Of a stretch of DNA of 64,000 nucleotides, positions 17,069 to 26,286 are shown one piece after another. The stretch is from Planococcus sp. ISL-109 (lineage in GTDB: Bacteria; Bacillota; Bacilli; Bacillales_A; Planococcaceae). Made by a program: the position numbers and the translations under genes. The stretch covers positions 1-64,000 of the forward strand of contig NZ_JAGGPW010000001.1 in the NCBI RefSeq assembly GCF_018613655.1, given 5' to 3'. Position 1 is the stretch's first letter; each line of letters begins with the position of its first letter. Below the pieces are notes generated by a model. It did not search any database and was not told where the DNA came from. It was given only the letters and a program-made list of their open reading frames with translations.

Positions 17069-17584
17069 TCACCGAAAACGATCTTCCACATACCGCGCTT
17101 CCTGCTCAGCCGTCATCAGCCCTGTCGCTCTTCCGACGCTGCCGTTATGCCAGTCCCAGATGGTGTTGTGGACGGTGACAGCGTTGGTAAAGTCTCCTTG
17201 CTCCCAGGCTGTTAAGGTTTTTTCGTAAAAGGCACTTTGTTTATAGATGCCTTCATTAACCCGCGCGATCTTCAGCATATTGTCGATCGTCTCCGGTGTC
17301 ATTTCAATCGCGCCGCGTTTTTTGTCGGCGACGATTTTTTGGTGCGTCATTTGGTGAAGCATCGTCTGGAACCGGCCTTCATCCATCCCTATTGTGGCAG
17401 GTGTCGCACCGGATTTCGGAGCTTCCGTATCCTCTTCTTGCTCCAGCTGCTGTCCCGCCTGTTTTGCAGCTTCATTGATTTCTTTATCCGGCGATGTCAG
17501 GCTTTGAAACGCATAATACCCCGCCGCCCCGAGCCCGCCTAGTACCACTAAGGCAATAATCATCGTTTTTAATACAGTCTTCAA
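17069..17584 (-). CDS. Membrane-anchored DUF6241-type protein
   Basis: 171 residues. One N-terminal membrane anchor (TMIIALVVLGGLGAAGYYAF) is followed by an acidic linker and then a globular domain with the signature segments LHQMTHQKI, WEQGDFTNAVTVHNTIWDWHNGSVGRATGL and EQEARYV, which I associate with DUF6241 of Bacillales. The domain should face outside. Function is unknown. The 310 bp upstream (17585-17893) holds no gene; it separates this gene from a divergent plus-strand gene and probably contains both promoters. Confidence 0.65.
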   Translation of the reverse strand: MKTVLKTMIIALVVLGGLGAAGYYAFQSLTSPDKEINEAAKQAGQQLEQEEDTEAPKSGATPATIGMDEGRFQTMLHQMTHQKIVADKKRGAIEMTPETIDNMLKIARVNEGIYKQSAFYEKTLTAWEQGDFTNAVTVHNTIWDWHNGSVGRATGLMTAEQEARYVEDRFR

Positions 17585-17893
17585 AGTTCCACTTCCTTCC
17601 TTCCACCGAGGAGCTCTTCATCATTAAATGAGTTTCTCCAGCAGAAGCGATTTAAATCAGCAAGGACTATTATACAGGATGCGGCAATGAAATGCTGTCT
17701 TTTCAACATCTTTCTTCCTATCGAATTCTCCTTTCTATATTACTCGAGAACTTCTTTTTTTCCATTTATTAAAAATATAACCTAACTTGAATTTAAATAT
17801 CCAACCTCAACTCTATATTGGATTGTTATACTTGAACCATAGTCACTTATACATAGAATAATGAAATGCATTCAGCAAGAAAGGATCCTCCGA

Positions 17894-18646
17894 ATGAACC
17901 GAAAAAAACGCACCCGCCTGATCATCGGCCTCCTACTGATCGTCATCTCACTGCCGTCCATCACGCCGATGCTCATGGAATATGCCTACAGAATCGAAAT
18001 GAATATGCGCTACGACATCACAGAATTGAACGCCCATTACGCCGGAGCCCCGGACGATACCCACTTCAACGGAAACATCATCCGGGCTTCACATATCGCA
18101 ACAGGTGAACCCTATCTTGACGGCTGGGACGATCTTGTTCATCCGGCCGATATCCGCATCACCGTGGGTGGAGAAACGGTCGAAACGCTGGAAAACTACC
18201 CGGTCCAATTGTTCCAATCCGAAATCGCTGTAGAAGGGCTCGACCGCTATACGCATTACCTCACCTACTGGACCGTCGAAGACCGCCTCACCGGCGACGA
18301 TTTCTTTGCCATCAATATTTGGCAAAACGGCTATGACACAAAACAACACGGTGACGGAGAAGTGATGGAAGGCTACGTCGACTTAGAAGACCTCGAATAC
18401 AAGCTCATCACCATCCAACAAGACGGCACGGTCGACGAAGAGCTTTTCTCTTTTGAAAACAAATCTAAGCTGCAAACGCAATTGATCACGGAGCAATACA
18501 GCGGACCGATCAATTATCATTTGCCGCCTGGCTATTATTATCCTTCGCTCTTATATCCATTGATTTATCCTTGGTTGACGACTTTGGTTGGGCTGGTTCT
18601 TGTGATCTTCAATTTACCTTATGGACTGCGCAAAAAGAAAGCATGA
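17894..18646 (+). CDS. Two-TM extracytoplasmic hypothetical protein
   Basis: 250 residues from the ATG that begins MNRKKRTR; an earlier in-frame ATG at 17861 lacks a ribosome site, whereas AAAGGA lies 8 nt before this one. A basic start and hydrophobic helix (LIIGLLLIVISLPSITPML) lead into a beta-rich domain of about 190 residues, which ends in a second membrane helix (LIYPWLTTLVGLVLVIFNL) and a basic tail. The middle domain should lie outside the membrane. The family is not recognised. Confidence 0.6.
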   Translation: MNRKKRTRLIIGLLLIVISLPSITPMLMEYAYRIEMNMRYDITELNAHYAGAPDDTHFNGNIIRASHIATGEPYLDGWDDLVHPADIRITVGGETVETLENYPVQLFQSEIAVEGLDRYTHYLTYWTVEDRLTGDDFFAINIWQNGYDTKQHGDGEVMEGYVDLEDLEYKLITIQQDGTVDEELFSFENKSKLQTQLITEQYSGPINYHLPPGYYYPSLLYPLIYPWLTTLVGLVLVIFNLPYGLRKKKA

Positions 18647-18744
18647 ATCAGCGCCTGCGTAAGATGATATTAGAGTGAAAATTCTTGCTATTAAGTTTGC
18701 GTATGATATAACTAACTTAAATTCAACTATAAAGGAGGTCTTTT

Positions 18745-19518
18745 ATGGAAAAAGTAGCGGTTATTACAGGTTCAGGCAGTGGTTTAGGAAAAGGCATCGC
18801 ACAGCGGCTGGCTAAAGACGGTTTCAAAGTGGTGTTGAACGACATCAATGAAGAGTTATTGAACCCGACGCTTGAAGAGTTTAAGACTGAGGGCTATGAA
18901 GCGATCGGTGTCCAAGGGGATGTCTCCAAAAGAGCGGATCAGTTTAAGTTGGTGGAAGAGGCCGTGAAGGCATTCGGGCGATTGGATGTGTTTATCAATA
19001 ATGCGGGAATTGATGTCGTTACTCCGTTTTTGGATATCGACGAAAATCAATTGACGAAAACTTTTGCCGTTAATGTCAATGGCGTGGTTTTTGGCACTCA
19101 AGCCGCTGCGGAACAATTCATCAAACAAGGCAGCAAAGGCAAAATCATCAATGCCGGCAGCATCGCCAGCCACGAATCCTACGACATGCTGTCCACCTAT
19201 TCGGCGACCAAGCATGCCGTCAAATCATTCACCCATTCGTCTGCCAAGGAATTGGCAAAACACAATATCCGTGTTAATGCTTATTGCCCCGGTGTAGCCG
19301 GAACAGCGATGTGGGACCGCATCGATGAACAAATGGTGAAATATTATGATGATATGGAGCCGGGCGATGCGTTCAAAAAATTCTCAGGAAATATTCTTTT
19401 GGGACGTTCACAAGAACCGGAAGACGTTGCCAACTTAGTGTCATTCCTGGCATCCGACGACGCCGATTACATCACAGGGCAAGCCATTGTGACAGACGGC
19501 GGCTTAGTCTTCAGGTAA
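18745..19518 (+). CDS. Acetoin/diacetyl (2,3-butanediol) reductase, SDR family
   Basis: 257 residues. The coenzyme motif is TGSGSGLG (residues 8-15), the structural motif NNAG (85-88) and the catalytic triad Ser139, Tyr152, Lys156 ([20 protein letters not shown]). The segment [17 protein letters not shown] and the overall length match the BudC/ButA-type diacetyl reductases that interconvert diacetyl, acetoin and 2,3-butanediol with NAD(H). A strong AAAGGAGG precedes the ATG. The gene stands alone with its own terminator, not beside an alsSD-type operon, so the substrate is a family inference. Confidence 0.8.
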   Translation: MEKVAVITGSGSGLGKGIAQRLAKDGFKVVLNDINEELLNPTLEEFKTEGYEAIGVQGDVSKRADQFKLVEEAVKAFGRLDVFINNAGIDVVTPFLDIDENQLTKTFAVNVNGVVFGTQAAAEQFIKQGSKGKIINAGSIASHESYDMLSTYSATKHAVKSFTHSSAKELAKHNIRVNAYCPGVAGTAMWDRIDEQMVKYYDDMEPGDAFKKFSGNILLGRSQEPEDVANLVSFLASDDADYITGQAIVTDGGLVFR

Positions 19519-19551
19519 CAATCCCGAAGTTGCCTCACATATTCTTTATCC

Positions 19552-19593
19552 CCGCTGATCAGACAAGCAAGATTGCTGATCAGCGGTTTTTTT
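19552..19593 (+). terminator. Terminator of the acetoin reductase gene
   Basis: CCGCTGATCAG pairs with CTGATCAGCGG and is followed by TTTTTTT. The remaining 320 bp to the next gene (19594-19912) show only short stop-broken frames and no recognisable feature. Confidence 0.9.
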
Positions 19594-19912
19594 CGTTATG
19601 CATTTTTCAGCTGAAATAGGGGTCTGTGAATGGATAAAGCCTTACCTGGAAACTCTCGATCGATCAAACTATTTCGTCGCCGAAGGTTTCACCCCTTCAG
19701 GAACCGGGCAGAAATAAGGAAATGCTTGCGCTGAAATTCGCAAGCTCACCAGTTATTTTTGTATGCATGGCTGCTATGACGTGCTTGAGTATATGCTTTT
19801 TGATATTGCTGATTCTCGGGCGGACATGTTGATTCCGGCTGGATACCCAAATCCTGGACAACCTCCTTTTCAAGCCCCGGAATCCAAGAGAAATTCCAAA
19901 GGAGTGTAAATC

Positions 19913-20998
19913 ATGAAAAAGAAGATTCTCATCTACGGAGTCGGGCCATTCGGCAGTTTGTTCGCCGAGCGCCTGGCTGAGGCAGGGCATTCGGTTTTTC
20001 TGCTTGACCACGGGGAGCGGCAGCAGGAGTTGAAGAGTTTCGGCATCGTCATCGAAAACACGGCAACCGGAGCACAGACCGTTACGCATTTGCCAGTCGT
20101 CGAACAACTCGCTCCAGAGGACCATTACGATCTGGTCATTGTGCCGATGCGCAAAAACCGCGTTTACGATATCGTGCCTGCGCTGGCCGCCAACAAAACA
20201 GTGCCGACCTTCCTGTTCATGATGAATAACGCGGCCGGGCACGAGGAATTTATCGAATCACTCGGCGTAGAACGGGTGATGGCCGGCTTCCCCCTTCCCG
20301 GCGGCTTTAAAAAAGGGCATGTGATGCACATGCTGCCAGTCAAAGAAAACAAGCCGACCGTTTTGCCGATTGGTGAAGTCGACGGCAGTATTACAGCCAG
20401 AACGCGCGAAGTCGCAGCGATTCTGGATACGATGCGCGGCTTCCGGGCGGAAATACGCACGGACATCGATGCCTGGCTGAAAACGCACGTGGCCATTCTC
20501 GTTCCGACCTTGGCTCCGGCTCTTTACGCCTGCAATTCAGATTTGGTGCATTTCGCCATGACCCGGGATGCGCAAGTGCTGATGAAGCGCGCACTTCACG
20601 AAGCGTTGCTGGCAACCAAGAAGGCGGGAGTTCCGATCACTCCACCGGGGATTCGGCTGATGGACTGGGTTCCTGAACCGCTCTTTGTTCTCGCCTTCAG
20701 CAAAGCGGACAGCAGTGCAACGCTCAAAAATGCCGTGGGACATTTAAGGACGGCAAGGGATGAAGTCGAACATTTGACCAACGAGTTCTATGCCATGATC
20801 CATCCCGGGCATACGCCGACCCCGACTATGGACCAGCTGACGGAGTATTCATTCGGCTTTAAAGACCCCCTGCCTGCCGGCTCGAACAACATCCCGCTGC
20901 GTTGGGGACCCGTATACGGAGCCGTTGCCGGGATTGCCGCCACTGTTGGGTTGGTAGTATTGCTGAGGAGAAGAAACCGAAGCATTGGTGATGAATAA
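19913..20998 (+). CDS. Ketopantoate-reductase-like protein with C-terminal membrane anchor (paralogue 1)
   Basis: 361 residues. The N-terminal Rossmann fold has YGVGPFGSLFAERL (glycine-rich loop, residues 8-13), as in PanE/ApbA proteins. A helical C-terminal domain follows (about residues 175-310). Residues 325-350 form a hydrophobic helix (VYGAVAGIAATVGLVVLL) ending in RRRNRS, which ordinary PanE proteins lack. Ribosome site: AAAGGAG 8 nt before the ATG. Because it is tail-anchored and duplicated, its substrate is probably not ketopantoate; it may be a membrane-associated NAD(P)H oxidoreductase of unknown role. Confidence 0.7.
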   Translation: MKKKILIYGVGPFGSLFAERLAEAGHSVFLLDHGERQQELKSFGIVIENTATGAQTVTHLPVVEQLAPEDHYDLVIVPMRKNRVYDIVPALAANKTVPTFLFMMNNAAGHEEFIESLGVERVMAGFPLPGGFKKGHVMHMLPVKENKPTVLPIGEVDGSITARTREVAAILDTMRGFRAEIRTDIDAWLKTHVAILVPTLAPALYACNSDLVHFAMTRDAQVLMKRALHEALLATKKAGVPITPPGIRLMDWVPEPLFVLAFSKADSSATLKNAVGHLRTARDEVEHLTNEFYAMIHPGHTPTPTMDQLTEYSFGFKDPLPAGSNNIPLRWGPVYGAVAGIAATVGLVVLLRRRNRSIGDE

Positions 20999-21288
20999 AG
21001 TTGATGTCAATGGACAGCATATGGATGTGCGATGTTGAAGTTAAATATGAAAAAACGCCTAAAGTTTTTATAATATTCTGATAAAACCATACGCATAATC
21101 ACTCGAAAATGATATACTGTATCAGATTGTTATTAATTCGGAATTTTTATAAAAATACTCTTTTACGTCATATCAAAAGGAGGTCAAGTTTTCCTATCAG
21201 CAAAAAAGCTCTATATAGTTTCGGTGAATGAATCGTACGTTGAACATGTCGCGGCTTTTACAAAACTATACAAAAAGGAGCAATGATC

Positions 21289-22395
21289 ATGAAAAAGAAA
21301 ATTCTTATTTATGGCGTCGGACCTTTTGGCAGTTTATTTGCGGAGCGCCTTGCAGAAGCTGGCCATTCCGTTTCCTTGCTTGACCACGGAGAGCGGCAGC
21401 AGGAGTTGAAGACTCACGGAGTCGTCACCCAAAATACGGATACCGGTGTGCGGACGGTTACGCATCTGCCGGTGGTAGAAAGCCTTAACAAAGAGGATTA
21501 TTACGACCTCGTCATTGTGCCGATCCGAAAAAATAAGGTTTCCGCTATACTGCCTGTGCTGGCGGCCAATAAAAAAGTGCCGACATTTTTGTTCATGATG
21601 AACAATGCCGCCGGGCAACAGGAATTTATCGACGCACTCGGCAAAGAACGCGTAATGGCGGGCTTCCCGCTTCTGGGCGGATTTAAGAAAGGCCATGTCA
21701 TGCACATGATGCCGGTTGAAAAAAAGCAGCCCACCGTATTGCCGATTGGCGAGGTAGATGGCAGTATCACCACCAGAACCCGTGAAGTGGCGAAGATTTT
21801 AAGTTCCATGCGCGGTTACCGGGTGGAAATACAGAAAGACATCGATGCCTGGTTGAAAACACAAGTTGCCCTACTGATTCCGACGTTCGCTCCGGCTGTT
21901 TATGCGTGCAATTCAGACATGGAACATTTTGCGGCGACACGGGATGCGCGAATTCTCATAAAACGCGCGCTGCATGAGTCACTGCAGGCCATGGAAAATG
22001 CAGGGATTCCAATCACACCTCCTGCGTTTCGGATGATGGACAAAATTCCTGAACCGCTTTTCGTGCTCGCTCTCGGCAAAGCGGCCACCACGCCGCCATT
22101 CGAGAATGCCATGGAGCATTTGAAGGATTCAGAAGATGAGATCGCTTATTTAACGGACGAGTTCTATACGATGATCAAACCCGGCAACACACCGACGCCG
22201 ATTTTGGACGAGTTGACGCAATACACATACGGCAAGAAAGACCCTCTTCCTGTCGGCTCGAAAGACATTCCGCTCAATTGGAAACCGATTTACAGAGCTG
22301 CAATCGGCATTGCCGCTGTTGCCGGTGTAGCAACGCTGATCAAGAAGCAACGAAACGGCAACGGCAATGGCAAGCGCCATTCACGAGCCGCTTAA
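21289..22395 (+). CDS. Ketopantoate-reductase-like protein with C-terminal membrane anchor (paralogue 2)
   Basis: 368 residues from the second of two in-frame ATGs: GGAG lies 8 nt before it but only 2 nt before the first (21283), and the spacing then equals that of paralogue 1. It is closely similar to the upstream gene along its whole length (same GVGPFGSLFAERLAEAGHSV start), including the C-terminal helix (AAIGIAAVAGVATLI) with a basic Asn/Gly-rich tail. The two genes are a tandem duplication separated by 290 bp. That gap contains a second strong ribosome-like AAAGGAGGT (about 21176) with no start codon in reach. Function is as uncertain as for paralogue 1. Confidence 0.7.
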   Translation: MKKKILIYGVGPFGSLFAERLAEAGHSVSLLDHGERQQELKTHGVVTQNTDTGVRTVTHLPVVESLNKEDYYDLVIVPIRKNKVSAILPVLAANKKVPTFLFMMNNAAGQQEFIDALGKERVMAGFPLLGGFKKGHVMHMMPVEKKQPTVLPIGEVDGSITTRTREVAKILSSMRGYRVEIQKDIDAWLKTQVALLIPTFAPAVYACNSDMEHFAATRDARILIKRALHESLQAMENAGIPITPPAFRMMDKIPEPLFVLALGKAATTPPFENAMEHLKDSEDEIAYLTDEFYTMIKPGNTPTPILDELTQYTYGKKDPLPVGSKDIPLNWKPIYRAAIGIAAVAGVATLIKKQRNGNGNGKRHSRAA

Positions 22396-22490
22396 CTCTG
22401 CAAAACAGCGCTGGATCCATGGTTAATTAAAATTACCCCATCACAAAGACTGCCATATGGAAGACTCAAACCCATTTTCTAAATTTAAAA

Positions 22491-22540
22491 TGCACCTCCA
22501 CCGTTAGCCGCAGCTAACAATGGAGGTGCATTTTTTTGTG
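22491..22540 (+). terminator. Terminator after the KPR-like pair
   Basis: ATGCACCTCCA pairs with TGGAGGTGCAT across a 20-nt arm-rich loop, which itself contains GTTAGC/GCTAAC, and is followed by seven T. Confidence 0.88.
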
Positions 22541-22635
22541 TCATGTTGCGACTAATAAAAACCACAGTTAGGTTGCCTTTGTATCTAGAGAACTCACTAG
22601 AATAAAATAGCGGCTTCACAAGCCCTAGCTGTTCA

Positions 22636-22995
22636 TTACTTGTCATTTTCCAAGTTGCGCTCCATATAATCCCTGCCCCAATCATACATTGATTCAAGAA
22701 TAGGCATCAGGCTTTGGCCTTGCTCGGTGAGGGAATACTCCACTTTTGGCGGAACGACCGGATACACTTCACGATGGACAATCAAATGGTCTTCTAGTTC
22801 ACGCAGTTGATTGACCAGCATCCGTTGTGTGATGCCCGGCATCAGTTTTTTCAACTCGCCGAAGCGTTTGGTGCCTGTTTTCCCCAAATGCCATAACACC
22901 AGCATCTTCCACTTTCCGCCAATGATCGAAAGTGTCAATTCTTTTTCGCAATTAAAGCTTTTTTCTCCCAAGTTGGGCATTGCCTTCTCCACCAT
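22636..22995 (-). CDS. HxlR-family transcriptional regulator
   Basis: 119 residues, a winged helix of the HxlR/YodB type: [24 protein letters not shown] is the family's N-terminal hallmark, followed by [25 protein letters not shown] (recognition helix) and the wing [14 protein letters not shown]. The single cysteine in FNCE sits where YodB and HypR sense electrophiles. It lies in the same cluster and strand as hxlBA, so it is a good candidate to activate the hxlA and zwf promoters in response to formaldehyde, as HxlR does in Bacillus subtilis. The direct link is inferred from position and family. Confidence 0.85.
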   Translation of the reverse strand: MVEKAMPNLGEKSFNCEKELTLSIIGGKWKMLVLWHLGKTGTKRFGELKKLMPGITQRMLVNQLRELEDHLIVHREVYPVVPPKVEYSLTEQGQSLMPILESMYDWGRDYMERNLENDK

Positions 22996-23097
22996 TCTTA
23001 GCCAATTTCCATGTATTTTATGAAAAATAATCTGTTCAATGTCTACGGCGTCGTGATTATACTACCACAGCCCAGTTGGCATCCCTTCACACGCTGT

Positions 23098-23922
23098 TTA
23101 GCTTTCGGAATTCACGAGAGCCGCACGTGGTTCCAAAATATACTTGTTGATTGCGTGAAGCACTCCCTCTTCGTTATTGGAAAAGCTCGTGTAATCAGCC
23201 AGTTCTTTCAATTCCGCTACCGCATTGCCCATGGCGATGCCAAAACCGGCCGACTTCACCAGTTCAGAATCATTGTGGTTATCCCCGATGCCAATGATTT
23301 CTGAACGGTCGATGCCGAGCTGTTGCGCTAAGAAAAGCAGGGCACTGCCTTTGTTCGCTTCCGGATTCGTCACTTCAAGATAGTGTGATTTTGATTTCTC
23401 GACCCAAGCCTCTTCACCAAACAAGGCCTGCAATTCATTTTGCAAAAGGTCCAGGCCATCCGTTTCGTTGATAAACAACAATTTGGTAAACCCTTTTTGG
23501 GCCAGCTTGAGCAGGTCCGGTTCGATCGTATAAGGCACTTTCACCTCTTTGGAATAAGCCATCACCTCAGCAGTTTCCACGGCGCTATAGAGAACATCAT
23601 CTTGATACACTTGCAGATGCATGTTTTTGTCAGCGGCGATGCGGATTAACTGTTCGGCAATCTCAAAGGATACCAATCGCTCACGAAGAACTTCCCCGCC
23701 AGTTGCCGCCTGGATCATGGCCCCTTGATAGGTGATCAGCGGTGCATCAATGCCTAGCTCCAGTGCAAAGCGTTTAGCGGAAGGGTACATTCTTCCCGTC
23801 GCAATCGTTACGACGATCCCTAGTTCCATCGATTTTTGAATAGCTGTTACGGTATCTTGTGAAATCGTCAACCCGTCTGTCAGCAGCGTTCCATCGAGGT
23901 CGATTGCAATCATTTTGTACAT
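23098..23922 (-). CDS. Cof-type HAD-IIB phosphatase
   Basis: 274 residues. Motif I is MIAIDLDGTLL (Asp8 nucleophile, Asp10 acid/base), with a type IIB cap between about residues 85 and 185 and the C-terminal motif GIGDNHNDSELVKSAGFGIAMGNA that binds Mg2+. Family members hydrolyse small phosphosugars or flavin and pyridoxal phosphates. The start overlaps the end of the upstream cyclase gene by 13 nt, so the two are probably translationally coupled. Its place in a hexulose-phosphate cluster suggests a sugar-phosphate substrate, but this is inference. Confidence 0.85.
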   Translation of the reverse strand: MYKMIAIDLDGTLLTDGLTISQDTVTAIQKSMELGIVVTIATGRMYPSAKRFALELGIDAPLITYQGAMIQAATGGEVLRERLVSFEIAEQLIRIAADKNMHLQVYQDDVLYSAVETAEVMAYSKEVKVPYTIEPDLLKLAQKGFTKLLFINETDGLDLLQNELQALFGEEAWVEKSKSHYLEVTNPEANKGSALLFLAQQLGIDRSEIIGIGDNHNDSELVKSAGFGIAMGNAVAELKELADYTSFSNNEEGVLHAINKYILEPRAALVNSES

Positions 23923-24539
23923 AAACTTGCTCCTTCAAACAGCAAGACTCTAGCAGGTGAAGCATCTGTGCCGACTAATTTCAACGGCGCTGCGACCATA
24001 TAATAGTCGCCTTGCTCGACTTCTTTTAATCGCAAACCTTCTATTATAATGATGTCTTTATCAAACAAGATTTTATGTGTCGGATGCCCTTCTTGGCTTC
24101 TTTCAATTCCGAGTGCATCGATGCCGATGCCTCGAACGCCCAACTCGGCTAGATACGACGCTCCGTCTTGCGCCAAAAACACAAAGTCGAAATTAAAGCT
24201 GTCGTCAAATGAATTTGTCGTTTTAAACAATACGAAATCGCCTTGTTCGAGCTCGAAGCCTTCCAGGTCTGCTCGCGAAATCCCGTTCGTCACGTTCGTC
24301 AAGTCCAACACTTTGCAGTCGCCGACAAGGCTTTCCATCGAAATCGATTCAAAAGTGTCGCCGTCAGGCTGCATGTGCAGCGGCGCGTCGATATGGGTCC
24401 CTGTATGGACATCCATCTCTAATCGAGTTTCCGTCACGTAGCCATTTGTCCCTTGGTTAAGCTTTGGCTGTTTTTCCGGTTTGTCTTTATATACGGCCAT
24501 TCCTTCATAAATGGCACCTGTTACATCATGTATTTTCAT
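23910..24539 (-). CDS. Cyclase-family (kynurenine-formamidase-like) metal hydrolase
   Basis: 209 residues from the ATG that begins MKIHDVTG, chosen because GAAAGG lies 9 nt upstream; the longer frame starts inside non-conserved sequence. The metal-binding signature of the family, VHTGTHIDAPLHM, is intact, as is the later GIGIDALGIERS segment. Proteins of this fold hydrolyse N-formylkynurenine, isatin or related amide and lactam bonds. Placement between an hxl operon and a HAD phosphatase is unusual. A role in hydrolysing a formyl compound linked to formaldehyde metabolism is conceivable but unproven. Confidence 0.78.
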   Translation of the reverse strand: MKIHDVTGAIYEGMAVYKDKPEKQPKLNQGTNGYVTETRLEMDVHTGTHIDAPLHMQPDGDTFESISMESLVGDCKVLDLTNVTNGISRADLEGFELEQGDFVLFKTTNSFDDSFNFDFVFLAQDGASYLAELGVRGIGIDALGIERSQEGHPTHKILFDKDIIIIEGLRLKEVEQGDYYMVAAPLKLVGTDASPARVLLFEGASLCTK

Positions 24540-24650
24540 TCGATTCATCCTTTCGTTGCTGTTATTCATTCCATAACTTTCTCACGGCAGTGAGCTAGTT
24601 GTCCACTGGAAATGCTTGCACTATAAGTTAAACTGACAAGTTTTTTCTCT

Positions 24651-24849
24651 AGATATTCCGCAAAACCGCTCCGCTTTCCTGTGGGCGAGCGCCAAGCCTC
24701 CTCAGTCGCTCCGCTCCCTGCGGGGTCTCGGCTGTCTCGCTATCCCACGGGAAAGGTGTTGCCCGACGCTTGCGAGGGCAATCCTTTGCGACGCAGTGCG
24801 AAGCGCTGTGGGAGCAGTACGGTTTTCTCCGCGGTTTTGCTCCATATCT
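24651..24849. repeat. MITE-like repeat, full copy
   Basis: About 200 bp with terminal inverted repeats (AGATATTCCGCAAAACCGC at the left; at the right GCGGTTTTGCTCCATATCT). The internal block GCGAGCGCCAAGCCTCC and GGGGTCTCGGCTGTCTCGC is shared with the copy at 28165-28291. It contains no coding frame. It fills most of the 437-bp gap between the cyclase gene and hxlB. Similar sequences are, to my knowledge, common between genes of Bacillales. Confidence 0.85.
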
Positions 24850-24924
24850 TTTCCATAGTCAGCACCGTGCAAGTATCAGATTTGATTCATTTGTATTTCT
24901 TTAGTTCAATTTATATAACCAGTA

Positions 24925-24967
24925 AAAAAATAAGCCCGAGTCTGCAAACTCACCAGACTCAGGCTTA
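24925..24967 (-). terminator. Terminator of hxlAB
   Basis: On the minus strand, AAGCCTGAGTCTG pairs with CAGACTCGGGCTT and is followed by ATTTTTTT, directly after hxlB. Confidence 0.85.
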
Positions 24968-24976
24968 CTCGTCGTT

Positions 24977-25531
24977 CTATTCTAAGTTGGCGTGTTTGCC
25001 GAACATGTCGTCGGATGTTAATTGCTGTTTGTCCATATACTTCAAGATCAGCGCATCGTAGAACACAAGCAGCGATTGCTCAAACAACGAGCCCATCGGT
25101 TGAATGGACTTGCCGCTGGCGCCTTCCGCTTTTGCTTGCGCCGGGATGATCACTTGGATATCCCCGAGCTTGCCTATGCTTGAGTCGGGGTTGGTCGTAA
25201 TGGCCGCGACCGATGCGCCGATGGTTTTGGCTTTTTGTGTCATCGAAAGCAAGCTCCCAGTTTCACCCGATCCCGAGCCGACGATGAACAAATCATCCGC
25301 TGTCAAGCTCGGTGTCACCGTTTCGCCTACCACGTATGCGTTCAAGCCGAGGTGCATCAGGCGCATGACGAACGCTTTCGCCATAAAGCCGGAACGGCCG
25401 CCGCCTGCTACGAAGATTTTGTTCGCTTGTTGCATGGCGGCGACCAATTTGTCCGCTTCCTCGTCGCTCACTTGACCGAGTGTATGCGTCAGTTCGGCGA
25501 TGATTTCATTGGTGAAGCTTGTGGTGTTCAT
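24977..25531 (-). CDS. hxlB: 6-phospho-3-hexuloisomerase
   Basis: 184 residues forming a single SIS domain: IFVAGGGRSGFMAKAFVMRLMHLG and DDLFIVGSGSGETGSLL are the sugar-phosphate loops, and FEQSLLVFYDALILKYM is the C-terminal helix. It converts hexulose 6-phosphate made by HxlA into fructose 6-phosphate. Its start codon lies 1 nt after the hxlA stop, so the two are translated from one message. Length and motifs match Bacillus HxlB. Confidence 0.93.
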   Translation of the reverse strand: MNTTSFTNEIIAELTHTLGQVSDEEADKLVAAMQQANKIFVAGGGRSGFMAKAFVMRLMHLGLNAYVVGETVTPSLTADDLFIVGSGSGETGSLLSMTQKAKTIGASVAAITTNPDSSIGKLGDIQVIIPAQAKAEGASGKSIQPMGSLFEQSLLVFYDALILKYMDKQQLTSDDMFGKHANLE

Positions 25532-25532
25532 G

Positions 25533-26174
25533 TTAGACCGTGACGCTTTCTTTGATCAGCGCTTGGATTTTCGCCGCTTCTGTTTTTTTATCGTCTTTGC
25601 TCGTGATGCCGCCGCCGACAATGATCAAGTCCGGTTGCGCTTGTATCACTTCCGGCAAAGTTTCCAGTTTGATGCCGCCAGCAATCGCTGTTTTGGCGTT
25701 TTTCACGACGCCTTTGATGGTGCGCAAGTCTGCGAATGAATCTTTGCCTTCTGCCTGCAAGTCGTAGCCCGTGTGGACACAGATATAATCCGCTCCCAGC
25801 AAATCAAGCTCAGCGGCACGTGTTTCGATGTCTTTAACGGCGATCATGTCCACCAGGATTTTCTTCCCTAGTTTCTTCGCTTCTTCCACTGCGCCTTTAA
25901 TGGAAGAATCTTCTGCTTGTGCGAGTATCGTGATGATGTCCGCTCCTGCAGCAGCTGCATTGCCGACTTCGTAAGCTGCGGCGTCCATAATTTTCACGTC
26001 AGCCAATACTTCTAGGTGCGGGAATGCCGCTTTGATTTCGCTTACAGCTTTCAATCCTTCTTTATTGATGACCGGTGTGCCCAGTTCAACGATGTCGATA
26101 TGGTCCTCGACTTGTTTGATCAATTCGATTGCTTGTGGAATGTCTACCAAATCTAAAGCTAGTTGTAATTTCAT
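25533..26174 (-). CDS. hxlA: 3-hexulose-6-phosphate synthase
   Basis: 213 residues from the ATG beginning MKLQLALDLV; GAGGAG lies 10 nt upstream, and the slightly longer TTG frame would start inside that ribosome site. It is a TIM barrel of the orotidine-phosphate-decarboxylase suprafamily. LALDLVD, LADVKIMDAAAYE (catalytic DxKxxD region), VHTGYD and IAGGI are the conserved strands. It joins formaldehyde to ribulose 5-phosphate to give hexulose 6-phosphate, the entry reaction of formaldehyde fixation and detoxification. It is expressed with hxlB from a promoter next to a 44-bp operator. Confidence 0.93.
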   Translation of the reverse strand: MKLQLALDLVDIPQAIELIKQVEDHIDIVELGTPVINKEGLKAVSEIKAAFPHLEVLADVKIMDAAAYEVGNAAAAGADIITILAQAEDSSIKGAVEEAKKLGKKILVDMIAVKDIETRAAELDLLGADYICVHTGYDLQAEGKDSFADLRTIKGVVKNAKTAIAGGIKLETLPEVIQAQPDLIIVGGGITSKDDKKTEAAKIQALIKESVTV

Positions 26175-26215
26175 GTATGTGTATCTCCTCAATGTGCATA
26201 TTTTGATTCAACCCA

Positions 26216-26244
26216 AGTGTAAGTTGCACCAGTCCTTTTGTGAA
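26216..26244 (-). promoter_or_regulatory. hxlA promoter
   Basis: On the minus strand the -35 TTCACA (26239-26244) and -10 TACACT (26216-26221) are 17 bp apart. The -35 overlaps the last two bases of the operator, the usual geometry for an activator that touches RNA polymerase. Confidence 0.6.
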
Positions 26245-26286
26245 GTACGCACTTTGTTATCACATACAGACAAAAAGTATACTGTC
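26243..26286 (-). promoter_or_regulatory. 44-bp operator of the hxlAB promoter
   Basis: Read toward hxlA it begins GACAGTATACTTTTT and ends AAAGTGCGTACTT, with a 16-bp less conserved middle. The same outer blocks occur in mirror orientation at 26460-26503 before zwf. AGTATACT is a perfect palindrome and AAGTGCGTACTT a near one, as expected for dimeric winged-helix binding. Confidence 0.75.

Noticed and set aside
21176-21230. Strong AAAGGAGGT ribosome-like site suggesting a leader peptide before paralogue 2
   Set aside because: No ATG, GTG or TTG lies at a usable distance in an open frame.
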